From Epiperipatus broadwayi (taxonomy: Eukaryota > Onychophora > Udeonychophora > Euonychophora > Peripatidae): DNA of 64,000 nucleotides. The stretch spans positions 8,076,036 to 8,140,035 of the forward strand of contig JAQFVV010006231.1 of NCBI GenBank assembly GCA_028023455.1, given 5' to 3'. A program made the position numbers and the translations under genes. The notes beneath the pieces were generated by a model that worked only from the letters and a program-made list of their open reading frames with translations, was not told the DNA's origin and did not search any database. Shown one piece after another: positions 24,440 through 36,291 of this stretch (its first letter is position 1; each line of letters opens with the position of its first letter).

Positions 24440-25303
24440 TTTCCAGAAACTTTCATGTAATAAAAATACTTTCCTAGAGCTTCGTCTTTATCAAATCATA
24501 AGAATGTGGGATGTGAGATTTAAAATCATTATTTTTTTGTTGTTGTTATTTTCTTCACATTCTTAAATTCTATTGGTTAAGAAGTTTTAAAAAATATTTT
24601 ATCTTCCAATAGCTTTTTCCAAATATTGTTAATTTTTTAATTCACACTTTTTATTTATGCTCTTAGGTCTTTTAAAAATTTCTATAGCTTCCCTTAGCAG
24701 TCTCTGGCATATTGTTCAATTTTTGCTAGAATATGTTTTATTAAAATTGATGTCATGGTTTGTTAATTTAATGTGTGAATAAATGGCACTGATGAATTAG
24801 ATTTTTGTCTTGCTGCCAAAATGTGTTCTTTCTTTCTATGTTTATTCTATGATTGATCTGTTCGGTGTATGAATGTGAACAAACTTTACATGGAATTTCT
24901 TACACACCATAAGACTACAAAGGAATTTTATCTTTAGAGACTGAAAATACTCATTAAATTTTTAAAATGTAGTATAAATTTTGTTGGATATTATTTTTCT
25001 TTAAAACATTATCAATTTTATCAGTTATTCCCTTTACATATGTCAGAACAGTCTTAATTTTTTGAAATATCAAATTCTTTTTTCTTATTATATAAAAAAT
25101 CCTTATTAATAATCCTGTAATCAAAACCATTATGAAGAAGCATTTTTTTAGTAGCATAGATATTTTAGTGAAAATGGCTGTCATCAGAAAATCTCTTAGT
25201 TCTATGCAATAATATTTTGCCATTGAAAATAATTGTGCTGGATGGTGATGAGAAAAAAATGTAGATATCTTCCAGTCTGTGTTTGCTTTATATATATATA
25301 TAT
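24440..25303 (-). pseudogene. Penelope-like element, left copy, C-terminal half (RT end and GIY-YIG)
   Basis: This is the 3' half of a minus-strand PLE copy that is split by an LTR-like insertion. Translation gives YKANTDW and SHHHPAQLFSMA, matching the PLE block normally reading HTDRYL...SHHHPAQ. It continues to VKGITDKIDNVLKKNNI, the conserved stretch before the GIY-YIG nuclease. Further downstream (about 24960-24600, minus) the frame breaks up, but QTNR-like and NNMPE-like relics of the nuclease domain persist. The 3' flank, with AAATCTCAC and GAAGCTCT, matches the end of the right copy near 29510-29570. Stops and frameshifts make it a pseudogene. Confidence 0.85.
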
Positions 25304-27496
25304 TGTAATGAGCACAGACGTTCGTTACATTGGTTTTTTTTTTATATTTATTAAACATGAAAGTAAATTAAAAAGTTCGCATTTAAAAATTTTCTTTAAG
25401 AATTAAAAATTGAAATTAAATATCATCTTAAACTCGTATATATTAAATCGCACAGATAAAAAAAAAATTATTAAAATAAAACTGTATTAAAAATAGAAAA
25501 GGTATTTTAAAAACAAAAACTTAAAAAGATTTAGAGATAAAAATATATATTTGATTTGGAAAACAGGTTAATTAATCAGAAATGGAAATGATTGTTAATT
25601 AGTTAAATGTAAACCAGCCTTGGGCATTTAAATGTAAAAACATTTGGTCAGATAGGAAAACAATAGAAACAAATAGCCAATGAAAGAAATCCATCGGGAA
25701 ATTGGACCTCAGCGAAAGGATCATCACATCGATGACATAATGCCAAGTCAATCCTTCGAATACGTATAAAAGGAAAATTTGGAAATTAGTCATTAGTGAT
25801 TGATTATTACGATGTGAGAGATATGTGTTAGTGCGGAAGTGAAGGAGAAGGGATTGAAAAAAGACGCACGATTCAATCCCTTCAGCTTTGCTAAGAAAGA
25901 AAAAGAAATGAACTATCGTTTTTCTACATTGAGGACCAGTTAAAGCAAAAAACCTCCGGATGGATAAATAAATCAGCCAACAGAATACCAATTTTAGGAC
26001 GGCATGGGAATTCACGTTCATGGCAAGCAACGGATAAAGTTGGATGTTTTAAAAATCGTAAGAACTTTATATTCACTTGAAACAATAAGAACTCTAAATT
26101 TTAAAACTTTTTAGTAAATAATGCAATAGAATCCTATCTGACCAAACTAAATTCTTCATTAATAATGTTATTTGATGTATTTTTTATTTATTTGTTTAAA
26201 ATCATTTCCATTTATTTAATTTTGTTCTTTAAGTTTGTTTATGATTTCTGTTTTCCGATAAGTTAAATTATACAAATGTTAAACTTAAGTCGGGTGTGAA
26301 TGGCTGTATAGATTTGTAAAGTTATATTAGGGGAGGGTAATCTTAGGTTATTTGTTTCGTTGTTAAATTGGGTCAATGGATTGGATATATTGGTGTAGTT
26401 AGTAGATGTAGTCGGAGATTCACTACTGGCAGAATCGCTTCATACGCCGCACTCTCCCGTTTTGCCTATGGAAGGAATTATAAGATGCAGAGCGCAGTTC
26501 CTTTCTATGGAGTTTTTTTTTTATTGCTCTTCTTGTCTGATAGATGTCATATTCCTATCTGATGAGGGTCAATGCCTTCTCTTAATCCTTTTGGTGCTGT
26601 CGTATTCTGTATTACATTGAATACATCGATATATCAGCTGAATTGATGCCAGTTTGACTGCGAATTTAGCCTAAGGTTAAATAGGGATAGAATATTTTAT
26701 TTTCAAATGCAAATCTATGTAGTCTATTCATACTCGATCCTAAATAAAAATGCATTAAATTTAAGTTGTTTATGGACGCTTGCATGGATTGGTTATCGGT
26801 TAAGTATGTTTTGGGTTTTCATATTTGATCAAAATATATAGACATTCGATAAATAATGATACCTTACGGTGAGTATCTAAAATGTATTTCTTCGGATGTC
26901 TTTTAAATCATTGGTGACAATGCAAGTATCTTATGGTGAATACTACTGGGTTACTTATAAATTTCCCTCTGCAATTGCCAGTATCAATGATTTTATATTT
27001 TGATCATTTATGTTTACTTTGGAATGTTTTTAACCGTGTAATCTATGTAACCGATCTATAGCAACATATTAAAACAAGCTTTTATAATCCCATCTGTGCG
27101 AACTTAATTAAAATGTAAAATTATAATATAATAGTAATTAAATGTAAATTAAAGTAAAGTTAAAAATAATGTTAAATGTTAAAATGTAAACTGATACTAA
27201 AACAATTTTAAATCTTATATATATATGTGCGTAAATAAATTTTTGTATGTTAATTACTGGCAGTGGCTTATTTTATTCTTTTTTTTATATATACTCTTAG
27301 ATTATCTTATTAAATCTCTGCTATTCCACTGAGCTAGTGACATGGGCTAACGACCGGAATCAAAATTTAAAAAAAAAAAAAAAATTTGTTTTTTGACTGA
27401 TGTATCTGCCTACTTTATAAATTTTTCTAGGTTCAAATGCCTAGATGGCGCCCCGTAGTGCAGTTTACGTTAAGTTGCTTTCTCCGGATCATTACA
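25304..27496 (+). mobile_element. 2.2-kb LTR-like element (probable solo LTR), copy 1
   Basis: The element starts TGTAATGAGC and ends GATCATTACA, so it has TG...CA ends with short inverted termini. It is flanked by (AT)n on both sides and interrupts the PLE reading frame, which resumes on the other side. A TATA box, TATAAAAGG, lies at 25765-25773, followed by an initiator-like region near 25795. This is consistent with a U3 promoter about 460 bp from the 5' end. There is no gag, pol or primer-binding site inside, so a solo LTR is the best reading. A non-autonomous DNA element is possible. It matches the element at 57934-60013, for example at the GGCGCCATCTAGGCATTTG-like block near the 3' end. 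The 143-codon minus frame at 25599-26030 has no counterpart in the other copy and is probably noncoding. Confidence 0.72.
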
Positions 27497-28178
27497 ATAT
27501 ATATATATTATGGGATGAAGAACCATCTTTCTTTCTTTCAATTTAAACATATAAGAATAGAAGTTGATTATCATTTTCTATTTCCATAATAAATTTGATG
27601 TTGCTGTGAAAAGAATTTAAGAAAACTAAAAATTCATCAAGAACATAAGGCCAAATAACAAAGGTATCATCAACATATCGCAGTTATGTAGATGGTTTTT
27701 TAACTTCTGGTATTAACATTTTCTCCAAGTTCTTCATAAAAATAGAAGCCAATGCTGGAGAAATTGGTGAATTCATAGCCAAACCTGATATTTGTTTATA
27801 CATCTGACCATCAAAAACAAAAAAAAAATTGTTTAATAAGCAGTGTTCAATCAAACTCACAACAAAATAGGGTAACTTAATAATTTTCAAAACTTCACTA
27901 GCTTTTTTTACAGGTACACTAGTAAAATCCAAAAAAATATCAAAATTTACCAAAATATAATTTTTAGTTAATATAATATCTCAGATAAACTCAAAAAAAT
28001 GATTTGCATCCTTAACATAAGATGACATTTCTGTTAAATATGGCTGTAGAAAAGAAGATAGAAATTGAGCTAGTGTCTCCTTTTTATCCAAAGTAATATG
28101 GTTTGCCAAAAATCCATAAGCCAGATATTTCATTGAGACTGATTGTAAATGCAGTTGGTTCACCAACACAGACACCTA
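27497..28178 (-). pseudogene. Penelope-like element, left copy, reverse transcriptase half
   Basis: Read on the minus strand from 28178 down, this holds the PLE reverse transcriptase fingers and palm. Seen motifs are SSFLQPYLTEMSSYVKD, then LVNFDIFLDFTSVPV (the first catalytic Asp block), GLAMNSPISPALASIFM (the GLAMGS-PLSP block, G to N here), and YVDDTFVIWP, the catalytic YVDD, near 27683. It ends around NNIKF...DGSSSHNI just before the LTR insertion, and the same protein continues at 25303. Stop codons after HFFEFI, after KKPST and in the LFLYV region, plus lost segments, show that it is dead. Penelope-like RTs copy element RNA at nicked chromosomal targets. Confidence 0.9.
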
Positions 28179-28182
28179 GCTC

Positions 28183-29640
28183 GTTTTCTACCTTCATTTC
28201 TACAGCCAAATTTAACAGAAATGTCATCTTATGTTAAGGATGCAAATCATTTTCTCGAGCTTATCTGAGACATTAAATTAACTAAAAATGATATTTTGGT
28301 AAGTTTTAATATTGTTTATTTTTTACTAGTGTACCTGTAAATGAAGCTATTGTAGTTTTGAAAAATATTCAATTGCCTGATTTTGTCATGAATTTGGTTG
28401 AACACTGCTTATTAAATACATTTTTTGTATTTTGATGCTGAGATGTATAAACAAATATCAGGTTTAGCTATGGGCTCACCAATTTCTCTAGCATTGGCTT
28501 CTATTTTTATGAAGAATTTGGGAGAAGAAATTTTGACATCAGCAGTTTAAAAAACCACCTGCATGGCTGACATATGTTAATGATAGATACCTTTGTTATT
28601 TGGCCTCATAGTAAAAATGCTCTTGATGAATTTTTAATTTTCTTAAATTCTTTTCACAACAACATCAAATTTGTTATGGATGTAGAAAATAATAACCAAT
28701 TTCCATTCTTAGATGTTTTAAAAGAAATAAGGATTTTTTTTTATAACATGGTATTTATAGATAGCAACACACACTGGGATATATCTACATTTTTCTTCTC
28801 AGCACTCACTATTCAGCACAGTTATTTTCAATGGCAAATATATTGTTAGAATAGAATTAAGAGACTTTCTGATGAGAACCATTTTCACCAAGATATCTAT
28901 GTTACTAACAAAATGCTTCTTCATAATAGTTTTCTTCACAAGATTATTAATAGGGCTTTTTTATATAATAAAAAAGATTTTGATACTTCAAAAATTAAGA
29001 CTATTCTGCCATATATAAAAGGAATAACTGATAAAATTGCTAGTGTTTGAAAGAAAAATAATATCCATACAATTTATACTACATTTAAAAAAATAATGAA
29101 GTGTTTCTATGCCCTAAAGATAAAATTCTTTTGGAGTCTTATGGTGTATATGAAATTCCACGTGGAGTTTATTTACATTCATACATTGAATCATAGAATA
29201 AACAAAAGAAAGGAAGAATACAATTTGCATTTAAAGAAAAATCGAATTCATCAGCCATTTATTCATACATTAAATTAACAAACTATGACATCAATTTTAA
29301 TAAAATGCATATTCTGGCAAAAATTGAACAATATGACCAGGGATTGCTGAGGGAAGTTATAGAGATTTTTAAAAAACCTAAGAACATAAATCAAAAGTAT
29401 GAATTAAAGTAAATTAACAATATTTGGAAAAAGCTATTGGAGGATAAAATATTTTTTTAAATCTTCTCAACCAATAGAATTTAAGAACAAGGAGAAAATT
29501 TAAAAAAAATGATGGTTTTAAATCTCACCACACATATTCTTATGTTTTGAGAAAGAAGAAGCTCTGGAGAAAGTACTTGTTATTGAATTGAAATGTCAGC
29601 TATTTAGCTATTATAATTTTATTACACTGAAGCTCCCAGA
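28183..29640 (+). pseudogene. Penelope-like element, right copy (RT plus GIY-YIG)
   Basis: This plus-strand copy sits head-to-head with the left copy. In order it shows FLQPNLTEMSSYVKD (near 28204), VPVNEAIVVLKNIQLPDFV, the GLAMGSPISLALASIFM block (near 28464), and VNDRYLCYLAS, a damaged YVDD region. Then come DEFLIFLNSFHNNIKFVMDV, IYVTNKMLL, ILPYIKGITDKIASV (near 29009) and GIY-YIG relics. For the nuclease, GVYEIPRGVYLHSYI (around 29143-29187) corresponds to the GIY...YIG core, with NRRI-like and EEYNLHLKKN following. The terminal stretch HILAKIEQYDQGLLREVIEI (near 29310) ends the protein. Frameshifts and stops are numerous. The 3' part runs to about 29640, where TTTTATTACACTGAAGC parallels the left copy's end near 24440. 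Confidence 0.9.
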
Positions 29641-32600
29641 AACAATACTATGAATACATACATTACAAAAATATGCATTACATGAAATGAAAAGCAAATT
29701 GAACTATTACTCTTTTCATACTAATATAACTTAAATGGAAAATTTCTAAATTGAATAAGTTATTCAGTGTACAAAAAAAAAAATGCAACTTCTACAGATA
29801 CCTTCAAATTTCTGTCACTCTATTACTGGCATAAATTTATACTGAATTACTTTGTGGATTAAGAATATAAAAAAATACTGCATATGCTATTAACATTATT
29901 TTTGAACTACTGTGACATCATGGTAGGAACAATTACATAATCTCATTATATTGTATGGATTTGGCAGTACAAAACACATTATTACATTCAGCAACCAGGT
30001 AAAATAAATAATGCTTGATTTTTTATGGGAAAAAAGTTGAGAAAATTTATAAAATGTTATGAACATGAAAATGTTAATAAATATTAATAAATATAGCTTC
30101 TCTAACAAGCATAAAAGTGCATAATTTTTGGTATTATATAAAAAGATGTAATTTTTAAATGGACATAATGCTTCCCTCATTTTCATGAACTGCATATATG
30201 AGATTAAGTACCACGTAATTTTAATACAGTTTACTAATTTTAAAATATTAAAATGTATATCATGGCATTGTAAAAATTAAAGTTAAAAGGGGGCAAAATG
30301 TATCATTACATTAAATATTTTCACACTATCTGACATAAGAAGATTATAATTGCTTTTAGAAAATATCAGCAACAAATAACCTATATCAATCATTTCATAA
30401 AAATGTTATTAATTTTTTAGCCATTTGACTTGTATGCTGGAGTTTTTTTTCTGATAAAATTTATGAATATTATGGTATTAAAATTATGCCTTTCTGAATA
30501 AAAATTTTATTGTACTTTTTAACCAAAAAAAAAAACCAAATACTAGAGTTACATAAATTAGTTTAAGATAAATGCATGTGGTCAGTTCCATACTATGGTC
30601 AGTATTTATGAAAGCAACCTAACATTTTTTGTTATAAATATTCAAGCTATTCACAAGACCATTCCTGAAAATATAAAATGACTTGATGGATAGAACTGAT
30701 TCACAGCCAAATTTGTTCAATCTTTTTTGTTTGTATTACTACATAATAACTAATTGCTACTTGAAGTATCAGAAATTTTATTAAGATATTTAATAACAAA
30801 GATTGGATTACTATTTTTTAATTATTTAATGTGTATGCTCAGACACTTTTTTTTAAAAAAAATTGTCATTAAGGCATAAAAAATGGAAAAATATTATTGT
30901 TAAAAAATGTTAAATCAGCACTTGATTATCAATTTTTTCCCCCAAGACTCGATTATTATCTATACCTGGTCACCCAATAAAAATAAATTCATTTATGGAA
31001 GAATATTTAGATTGTATTAAGTTAGTATTAAGATTTTAGTATGCATGACATTTTATATATTTCTTATCAGAAAAATTTAAATTTGAGTAAGTGAAATATT
31101 TTACTGCTGAGCATAAACACAAATACATATACATATATTTGAGTAGAAAATTTTCTTAATTACCAGAACAATTTACTGCCATGGCTTCACAACTGAATGC
31201 AAGCAAACCAAGAATTTTTTTTTTCACTTATCCTGACATGTTTTCATAAAATTCTCAATAATCCTGTCTTACTTTTATAACATGACGATAGTTTTATTAC
31301 TTTGATGCATTTGCAAGTATGAATCAGAAGTACACAGATGATAAAAGTCTTGAAATTAAAAAAATACTGACATAATTAGAAGACAAAAAAATCATTAAAA
31401 GAAGATTTGCATTAAATATTTGCCTAAAGATTTGCATTAAAGTTTGAGTACATAAATAAACATGCAGTTATTATTGCCAAGATCCAACTGATTTAAAATA
31501 GGTTAGAAAAGATAAATTTATTTGTGGAAAAATAGTCAATATTAAAGTTTTAGTATGCATAACTTGTATACATTCCATCTTACTGAATTAAATTTGATAA
31601 ACAAGTAGATAGTTAAAATGAGATGTTGTCTTTTGTAACTAATGAAAGGAAGTGAAGTTTTTTTTTTTTTTGAGAGAATAATTATAATAATATTTTTTTA
31701 TAGTCAATTATTCATTCATCATTTTTAATATGTAGAAAGATCTTAAAAGTTTGTGTCATAATAATTTACATTAATAATATTGAGTTTAGGTGATCTTAAT
31801 GTTAAAAGACATTAATATCAGGAATGGTTGTAATTATCACCCATTATTAATATTTTGAGTATTAAATGTTAATTCCATTTTATTTCAGGAAAAAGCTATT
31901 ATGAAGTAATGAGAAAAATGCGTAATTCATGATTAAATACATCCCCACTTAGTTGATGATCTTATTTTCAGCTGCTGCTTCCTAAATTAAAAGTTTAACC
32001 TGAAAAGCCATTAAATTCTGATTCACATAAAACAATTTTAGTAATTTGTATTTGAGAATTGATTTTAAAGAATCCTAATATTTTTTAAATTCAATTTTTA
32101 TTGATAACAGAAGAGCTAATGTCTAATACGTTTAACAAAGACTAGGAATATCAGAACTCTTCCATGGTTATGGCTCAAACTGTTTTAAAATAAAATTACA
32201 GTTGAATTTCAATTTTATTCTATTTTTATTATTTATCAATTCTCTAATAAACTTAACATGTTAACTAGTTTTAAAAGTTCTTAATGGAAGATTTTGTTTC
32301 AAACAATCCTTGCTGTATTGTTAAAAATTAATGATGTTAAATTAATTATATTAAAAATATAATCACAATCCTGACTACAATTTAGTAAAGCCTAGAGAAT
32401 TCATTCACTACTGATGCAAAATTAAATTTATATTCTGAAGATATTTTTTTAGTTGCAAATCCCTATTTTTAAATATAATTTTTTTATTATTTTTGACAGT
32501 TGTTGAATGAATATTTTATGAAAAAAAAAATCAGCAGTATCTTTAGAACTATATATGTTAATCTATTTATTTACTTATTTGTCTAACCTATCAAATGTGA

Positions 32601-33589
32601 CTAATATCATTTATGTAAAAAAATGTATGATAACTTTGTTGGCCACTATTTCATGTTTTTCTTTCTGGTATATAAATAACTGTTTAAATATAAAATAAAA
32701 ATGTTTCTACTAAATACAGTCACACATTAAGACTGCTGCAACTGAAATGTACTCCCATTTGATTACTCTTTGAGACCTTAAAGTAATCAATCAAAGCATA
32801 TTTTTAATATTCTCTCCATATGTTTTTGTCATTAAAATTGTTATTATCATAGTATTACCTTCATGATAAACAAGCATGGACATTGACACACATTAGTTTA
32901 TTGGCTTTTACCTTTGAGTTTAAAACTAAGAAAATTACTATAGTATTTTTTTCAAATGCTGAGTAATTTTTAACTGAGGTATTAGTTGGGTTTTTTTGGA
33001 AGGCAAAATGAATTAGTGCATGTGTGAGTGATGAAATTTTTATATCTACATGATAACATTAAAAAAAAAAATCATTCTGTATAGCAATGTGATTCAATTT
33101 TTCAGAAACTTTTTACAAAAATTTTAAATGGAAATATTTTGGGATTAAAATGGGAAGTTAAAGGAATAAAAATAAATGAGATTATTTAAATCATCTAAAT
33201 TTTGAGATGATGTGATTTTTAGTTGTTTTTTTTTAATTTTATAAACAGTGTTTCAAGTCTCCAAAAAATAAAATGAACAAAATATAATATTTGATTACTC
33301 AAGCTTATACTAAATGACAGAACTGGAGTAGGAGAAATAGATTGGTTACCATCCAAGAAACTTTACAGGGGCTGACAGATGAATGTAAGAAATATTAAAG
33401 ACAAATGCTAAAAAGATGAAATAAATAGAGGTTGATTGTAATAAATTATAACTAGTGTTAAATATAAATATTTTGATCAAATTTTATTAAATATATTTGT
33501 GGAAAAATAATGGATTATATTAATCATTGAATTAAAATAGGATGGAATGCTTTAGATAGAAATAAATTAATGTTAAAAAGAAATATGTG
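29641..33589. other. AT-rich sequence without recognisable gene
   Basis: About 4 kb with no convincing coding frame. The 99-codon minus frame at 29896-30195 has no motif. Paired stretches near 30970-31060 and 31490-31560 share AATAAATTTATTTGTGGAA-like and TTTTAGTATGCAT blocks, suggesting an old duplication. Nothing else is seen. Confidence 0.5.
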
Positions 33590-34000
33590 CCTAATTGGTT
33601 AAGTGGAGCATTTTAGTAAATGGGTTTTTTTCAGTACATACTTATAAATCAGAGACTTGGAATACTTAATTGAAGAATAATAGAGAGATCTCAGACCACA
33701 AAGTAGAGCATGGAGAGATACAGAATAAAATTTAATGGATGAGAAAGCATGCAAGGGTCGCTGACATCATTAAGAGAATTAATAAACTGAGAGCTGAAAT
33801 AGGTATGTTGTAAGGAGAGATGATAATATGTGGTTTGATGATGTCTTAAACTGAATCCCAAAAGATTGTAAAAGATTTAATAAAGAGATCATTTGCTAGA
33901 TGAATTGATGAGATAAGGAAGTTTATTGGAAATATGGAGAAGGAAACTGTAGATAGGAAAAACTGGGTTAAATTTGAAGAAACTTTCATTATGCAATAGG
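33590..34000 (+). pseudogene. RTE-like LINE, C-terminal remnant
   Basis: The translated fragments MRKHARVADIIKRINKLRAE, ERDDNMWFDDVLN and IPKDCKRFNKE (about 33739-33885) match the C-terminal end of RTE-like endonuclease/RT proteins. Those usually read RVADII..I..L.WRWAGH..RRDDNRW...VL.W.P.D.KR..GRP. Further fragments correspond to IRKFIGNMEKETVDRKNW (near 33913-33968) and FEETFIM. The frame is broken by stops (for example after MVC-like TGTAA at 33812). No 5' part is present. Confidence 0.75.
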
Positions 34001-35333
34001 GATAATAGCATCTTAATAAATTTCAAAACTAAACACTGTTATATTTAATAAGACTACAGTAAATGTGCTTATATATATATATATACACATGTGTGTATGT
34101 GTACATACACACACACACAGGAAAATGAAAGCTTGAATATACCAAGAAAGTACTGCAGTACTTTGTAAGTAGATCTTTGAATCTTTAAAATGGCAAGTAA
34201 TCCTATGTTAGATATTTTTTAAGCAAAATTATTAAAATATATGTCCTGATTTGCATAGTAGGTTTCAAAAGTTTCAAAAACTCTGGAGGAAAATGTTTTT
34301 AGATTTAAGAAAGAGACTTGCTGTGACATTGGTATCAAGGAAATTTAAAAAATAAAAAAAACATAGTCCAATTTAGTCTTGATTTAAGCATTGCAGAGTT
34401 TCAATGAAGATCCTGTAAAAGCTTATTTATTAATTTAGCTTTCAAATAAATTGTCTTCTTACAAAATTAATAATCTTAAAATCTCTTTTATCAATATTAA
34501 TGAAACTAATATTTCATTGTCTTCTTACAAAATTAATAATGAAAGTCTATTTATCTTAAATTACTGATAATAAACAGATTAATAATATTTTCCAATTTTG
34601 CATAATAGATTTGTTTTACCGTATTAAAAAAAATTTTTTTTTAGAATAGATGGATCATACTAAGAATGTAGATACCAATAATAATTTATCTTTTAATATG
34701 GTAGACTTTGAAATTATTTATCAATTTTTTTAAAAAAATATACTGAATGTTAGTGGTATGCTTTGTGATGGTAATTTTACAAATATAAATAGATTATATA
34801 GTAAAAAAGAAGAAAGATTAATGGGCGGTATATAAATAAAAAAAATGACACTGCTACATAATTAATTAATATAACATCAATTCAATGCAATAAATTAATA
34901 AACTCTTATTTTTGCAAACAATTTGATTGTACATACTAGTATATACTTACATTGTTAGCACAATTAAGACTTGTGATCAAATAGATAGCCACTATATTGT
35001 CATGTCTACAATTACCTTTAATCCACTCAATTACAAAAATGTATTTTGATCAAGGCATTAAAATTCTTTGTAGAAGTGGCACATTTCACTAAACTGCAAT
35101 GTAAATGCTAAAACACATTCAACAAATTTACTGTGATGAAAGATTTAAATTAGGTGTATATTATGCATGTTCCTCTTGACTTTACTGTTGATGTTTTTCA
35201 AAAAAATATTACAAATATCACATGACTTGTAAATATTTTTCAAATACCTAATTTACAATATATTAATTGAAAATTCCATGAATATGAAAAGGATTTTTAT
35301 TAAACTGAAATAAGTCCATCCTGCTGATATCAC
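34001..35333. other. AT-rich sequence with short microsatellite
   Basis: No gene recognised. A compound (TA)n(CA)n(TGTG)n tract lies at about 34072-34121. A near-duplicate CATTGTCTTCTTACAAAATT/AAATTGTCTTCTTACAAAATT pair lies at about 34450 and 34517. Confidence 0.5.
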
Positions 35334-35567
35334 TTACTTCATCTTTATGCATTTACTTTCGAACAAATCCACATTCTTGGAATAATGAATGAAATCATTT
35401 GTTTTAAATCTTCCAGTCTCTCTGTATTGCCCACACTGCAATATAGTAAAATTTATTAACTTTACCAACTTCATATTAATTTTGTATCCAGAAATATTGG
35501 TCAAATGCCCACCAACTTGATCACAAAATGTGGCCCAGTCTTTATTTAACTGCCTATTTAAATACAT
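35334..35567 (-). CDS. Unrecognised 77-codon open frame
   Basis: The frame encodes a mixed, non-repetitive peptide with NKDWATFCDQVGGHLTNIS and CGQYRETGRFKTNDFIHYS. Its amino-acid composition is more protein-like than that of most frames here. GTAAAGTT followed by a pyrimidine-containing TTGCAG (about 35455-35426 on the minus strand) looks like a very short potential intron, but about 30 nt is too short to trust. It could be a decayed exon or a fragment of a mobile-element protein. No family is recognised. Confidence 0.25.
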   Translation of the reverse strand: MYLNRQLNKDWATFCDQVGGHLTNISGYKINMKLVKLINFTILQCGQYRETGRFKTNDFIHYSKNVDLFESKCIKMK

Positions 35568-35604
35568 GTATGGTATATATTTTTTAAGCTAGATGTAATT
35601 AGAG

Positions 35605-35885
35605 AGAATTTGAACCTAGTCTTTCAAACAGAATTGGAGAGTGGAGTAGATTGAAGCCAGTCCATTAAAGTTTGTAGATTTGTTATCTTAATATAAACCA
35701 AGCACTGATTATATATGTGTGTGGGAGATGATGCTTCCGACCAATTGATGAATGCTGGTTCAGCGTAAAATGCATATATTGGAGATCATTTATCTTTTTC
35801 CCATGTATATGGTCATGTGTGTTGATTGTATAAGATGGAGTGGATGACTAAAGGGGCTTGAAAGTCTGGGTTCAAATATCCCTCT
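35605..35885 (+). mobile_element. Family B insertion, second copy
   Basis: The plus arm (about 35640-35885) shares GGAGTAGATTGAAGCC, TTATCTTAATATAAA, GAGCACTGATT-like, TTATCTTTTTCCCATGT and GAAAGTCTGGGTTCAAAT with the copy at 16.2-16.4 kb. Just 5' of it, 35605-35640 reads as the reverse complement of the family B 3' end (TTTGAACCTAGTCTTTC). The same head-to-head arrangement is therefore present with a very short left arm. A clear target-site duplication was not found. Confidence 0.75.
35727..35790 (+). ncRNA. Decayed hammerhead, family B
   Basis: Helix I blocks ATGAT/ATCAT and ACCAA/TTGG persist, and stem II ATGCT-GGTTC-AGCGT is largely kept. The core reads TTGATGA and AAAA, so C3 and G12 are both changed. 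G12 acts as the general base in hammerhead cleavage, so this copy should be inactive. Confidence 0.7.
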
Positions 35886-35936
35886 AATTAACTGCATATT
35901 GTAAAACATCACTTTTTAAATAATTTTCAATATGAT

Positions 35937-36170
35937 TTAAATTTTGAGGTAATGAGTCAAACGATATAAGAGAGTGATTTCTGAATAAAATATTTTTGCT
36001 ATGCAGAAATGATGTTTCTTCAGCATCTGACAAACTTTTAATTTCATCACATGTCCAAACTCAAATCCATATAAGCCACAGCCTTCCTCCCCCCCCCCCA
36101 AAAAAAAATCATCAATATATCTGATAGTATAAATGTCAAAAAAATTTGAGATTTGTGCATTAAAATACAT
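35937..36170 (-). CDS. Unrecognised 77-codon open frame with YIDDFF
   Basis: The peptide includes IYTIRYIDDFF, which resembles the catalytic YxDD box of reverse transcriptases. The rest (for example EEGCGLYGFEFGHVMKLKV) does not follow any RT block I recognise. It lies between a family B insertion and the family C hammerhead, so it may be part of a decayed PLE, or the resemblance may be chance. Confidence 0.2.
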   Translation of the reverse strand: MYFNAQISNFFDIYTIRYIDDFFLGGGEEGCGLYGFEFGHVMKLKVCQMLKKHHFCIAKIFYSEITLLYRLTHYLKI

Positions 36171-36291
36171 GCCCTTATGATTTTTTCAGTTGGAGAGCTG
36201 ACTTTAAAGACATGTAGTCTAAAAGTTTCAGATCTTCTAACAATTAACTTTTAGATAAATGCTTTGCTTGAGTTGGTTTTTTAAATCTAAT

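Noticed and set aside
24470-24520. Possible hammerhead at the PLE 3' end (minus-strand TTTGATAAAGACGAAGCTC)
   Set aside because: It resembles a decayed core, but the right copy (29545-29580) does not restore CTGANGA or GAAA, so there is no support.
25599-26030. 143-codon minus-strand frame in the LTR-like element
   Set aside because: Antisense to the putative promoter and not conserved in the copy at 57.9-60.0 kb.
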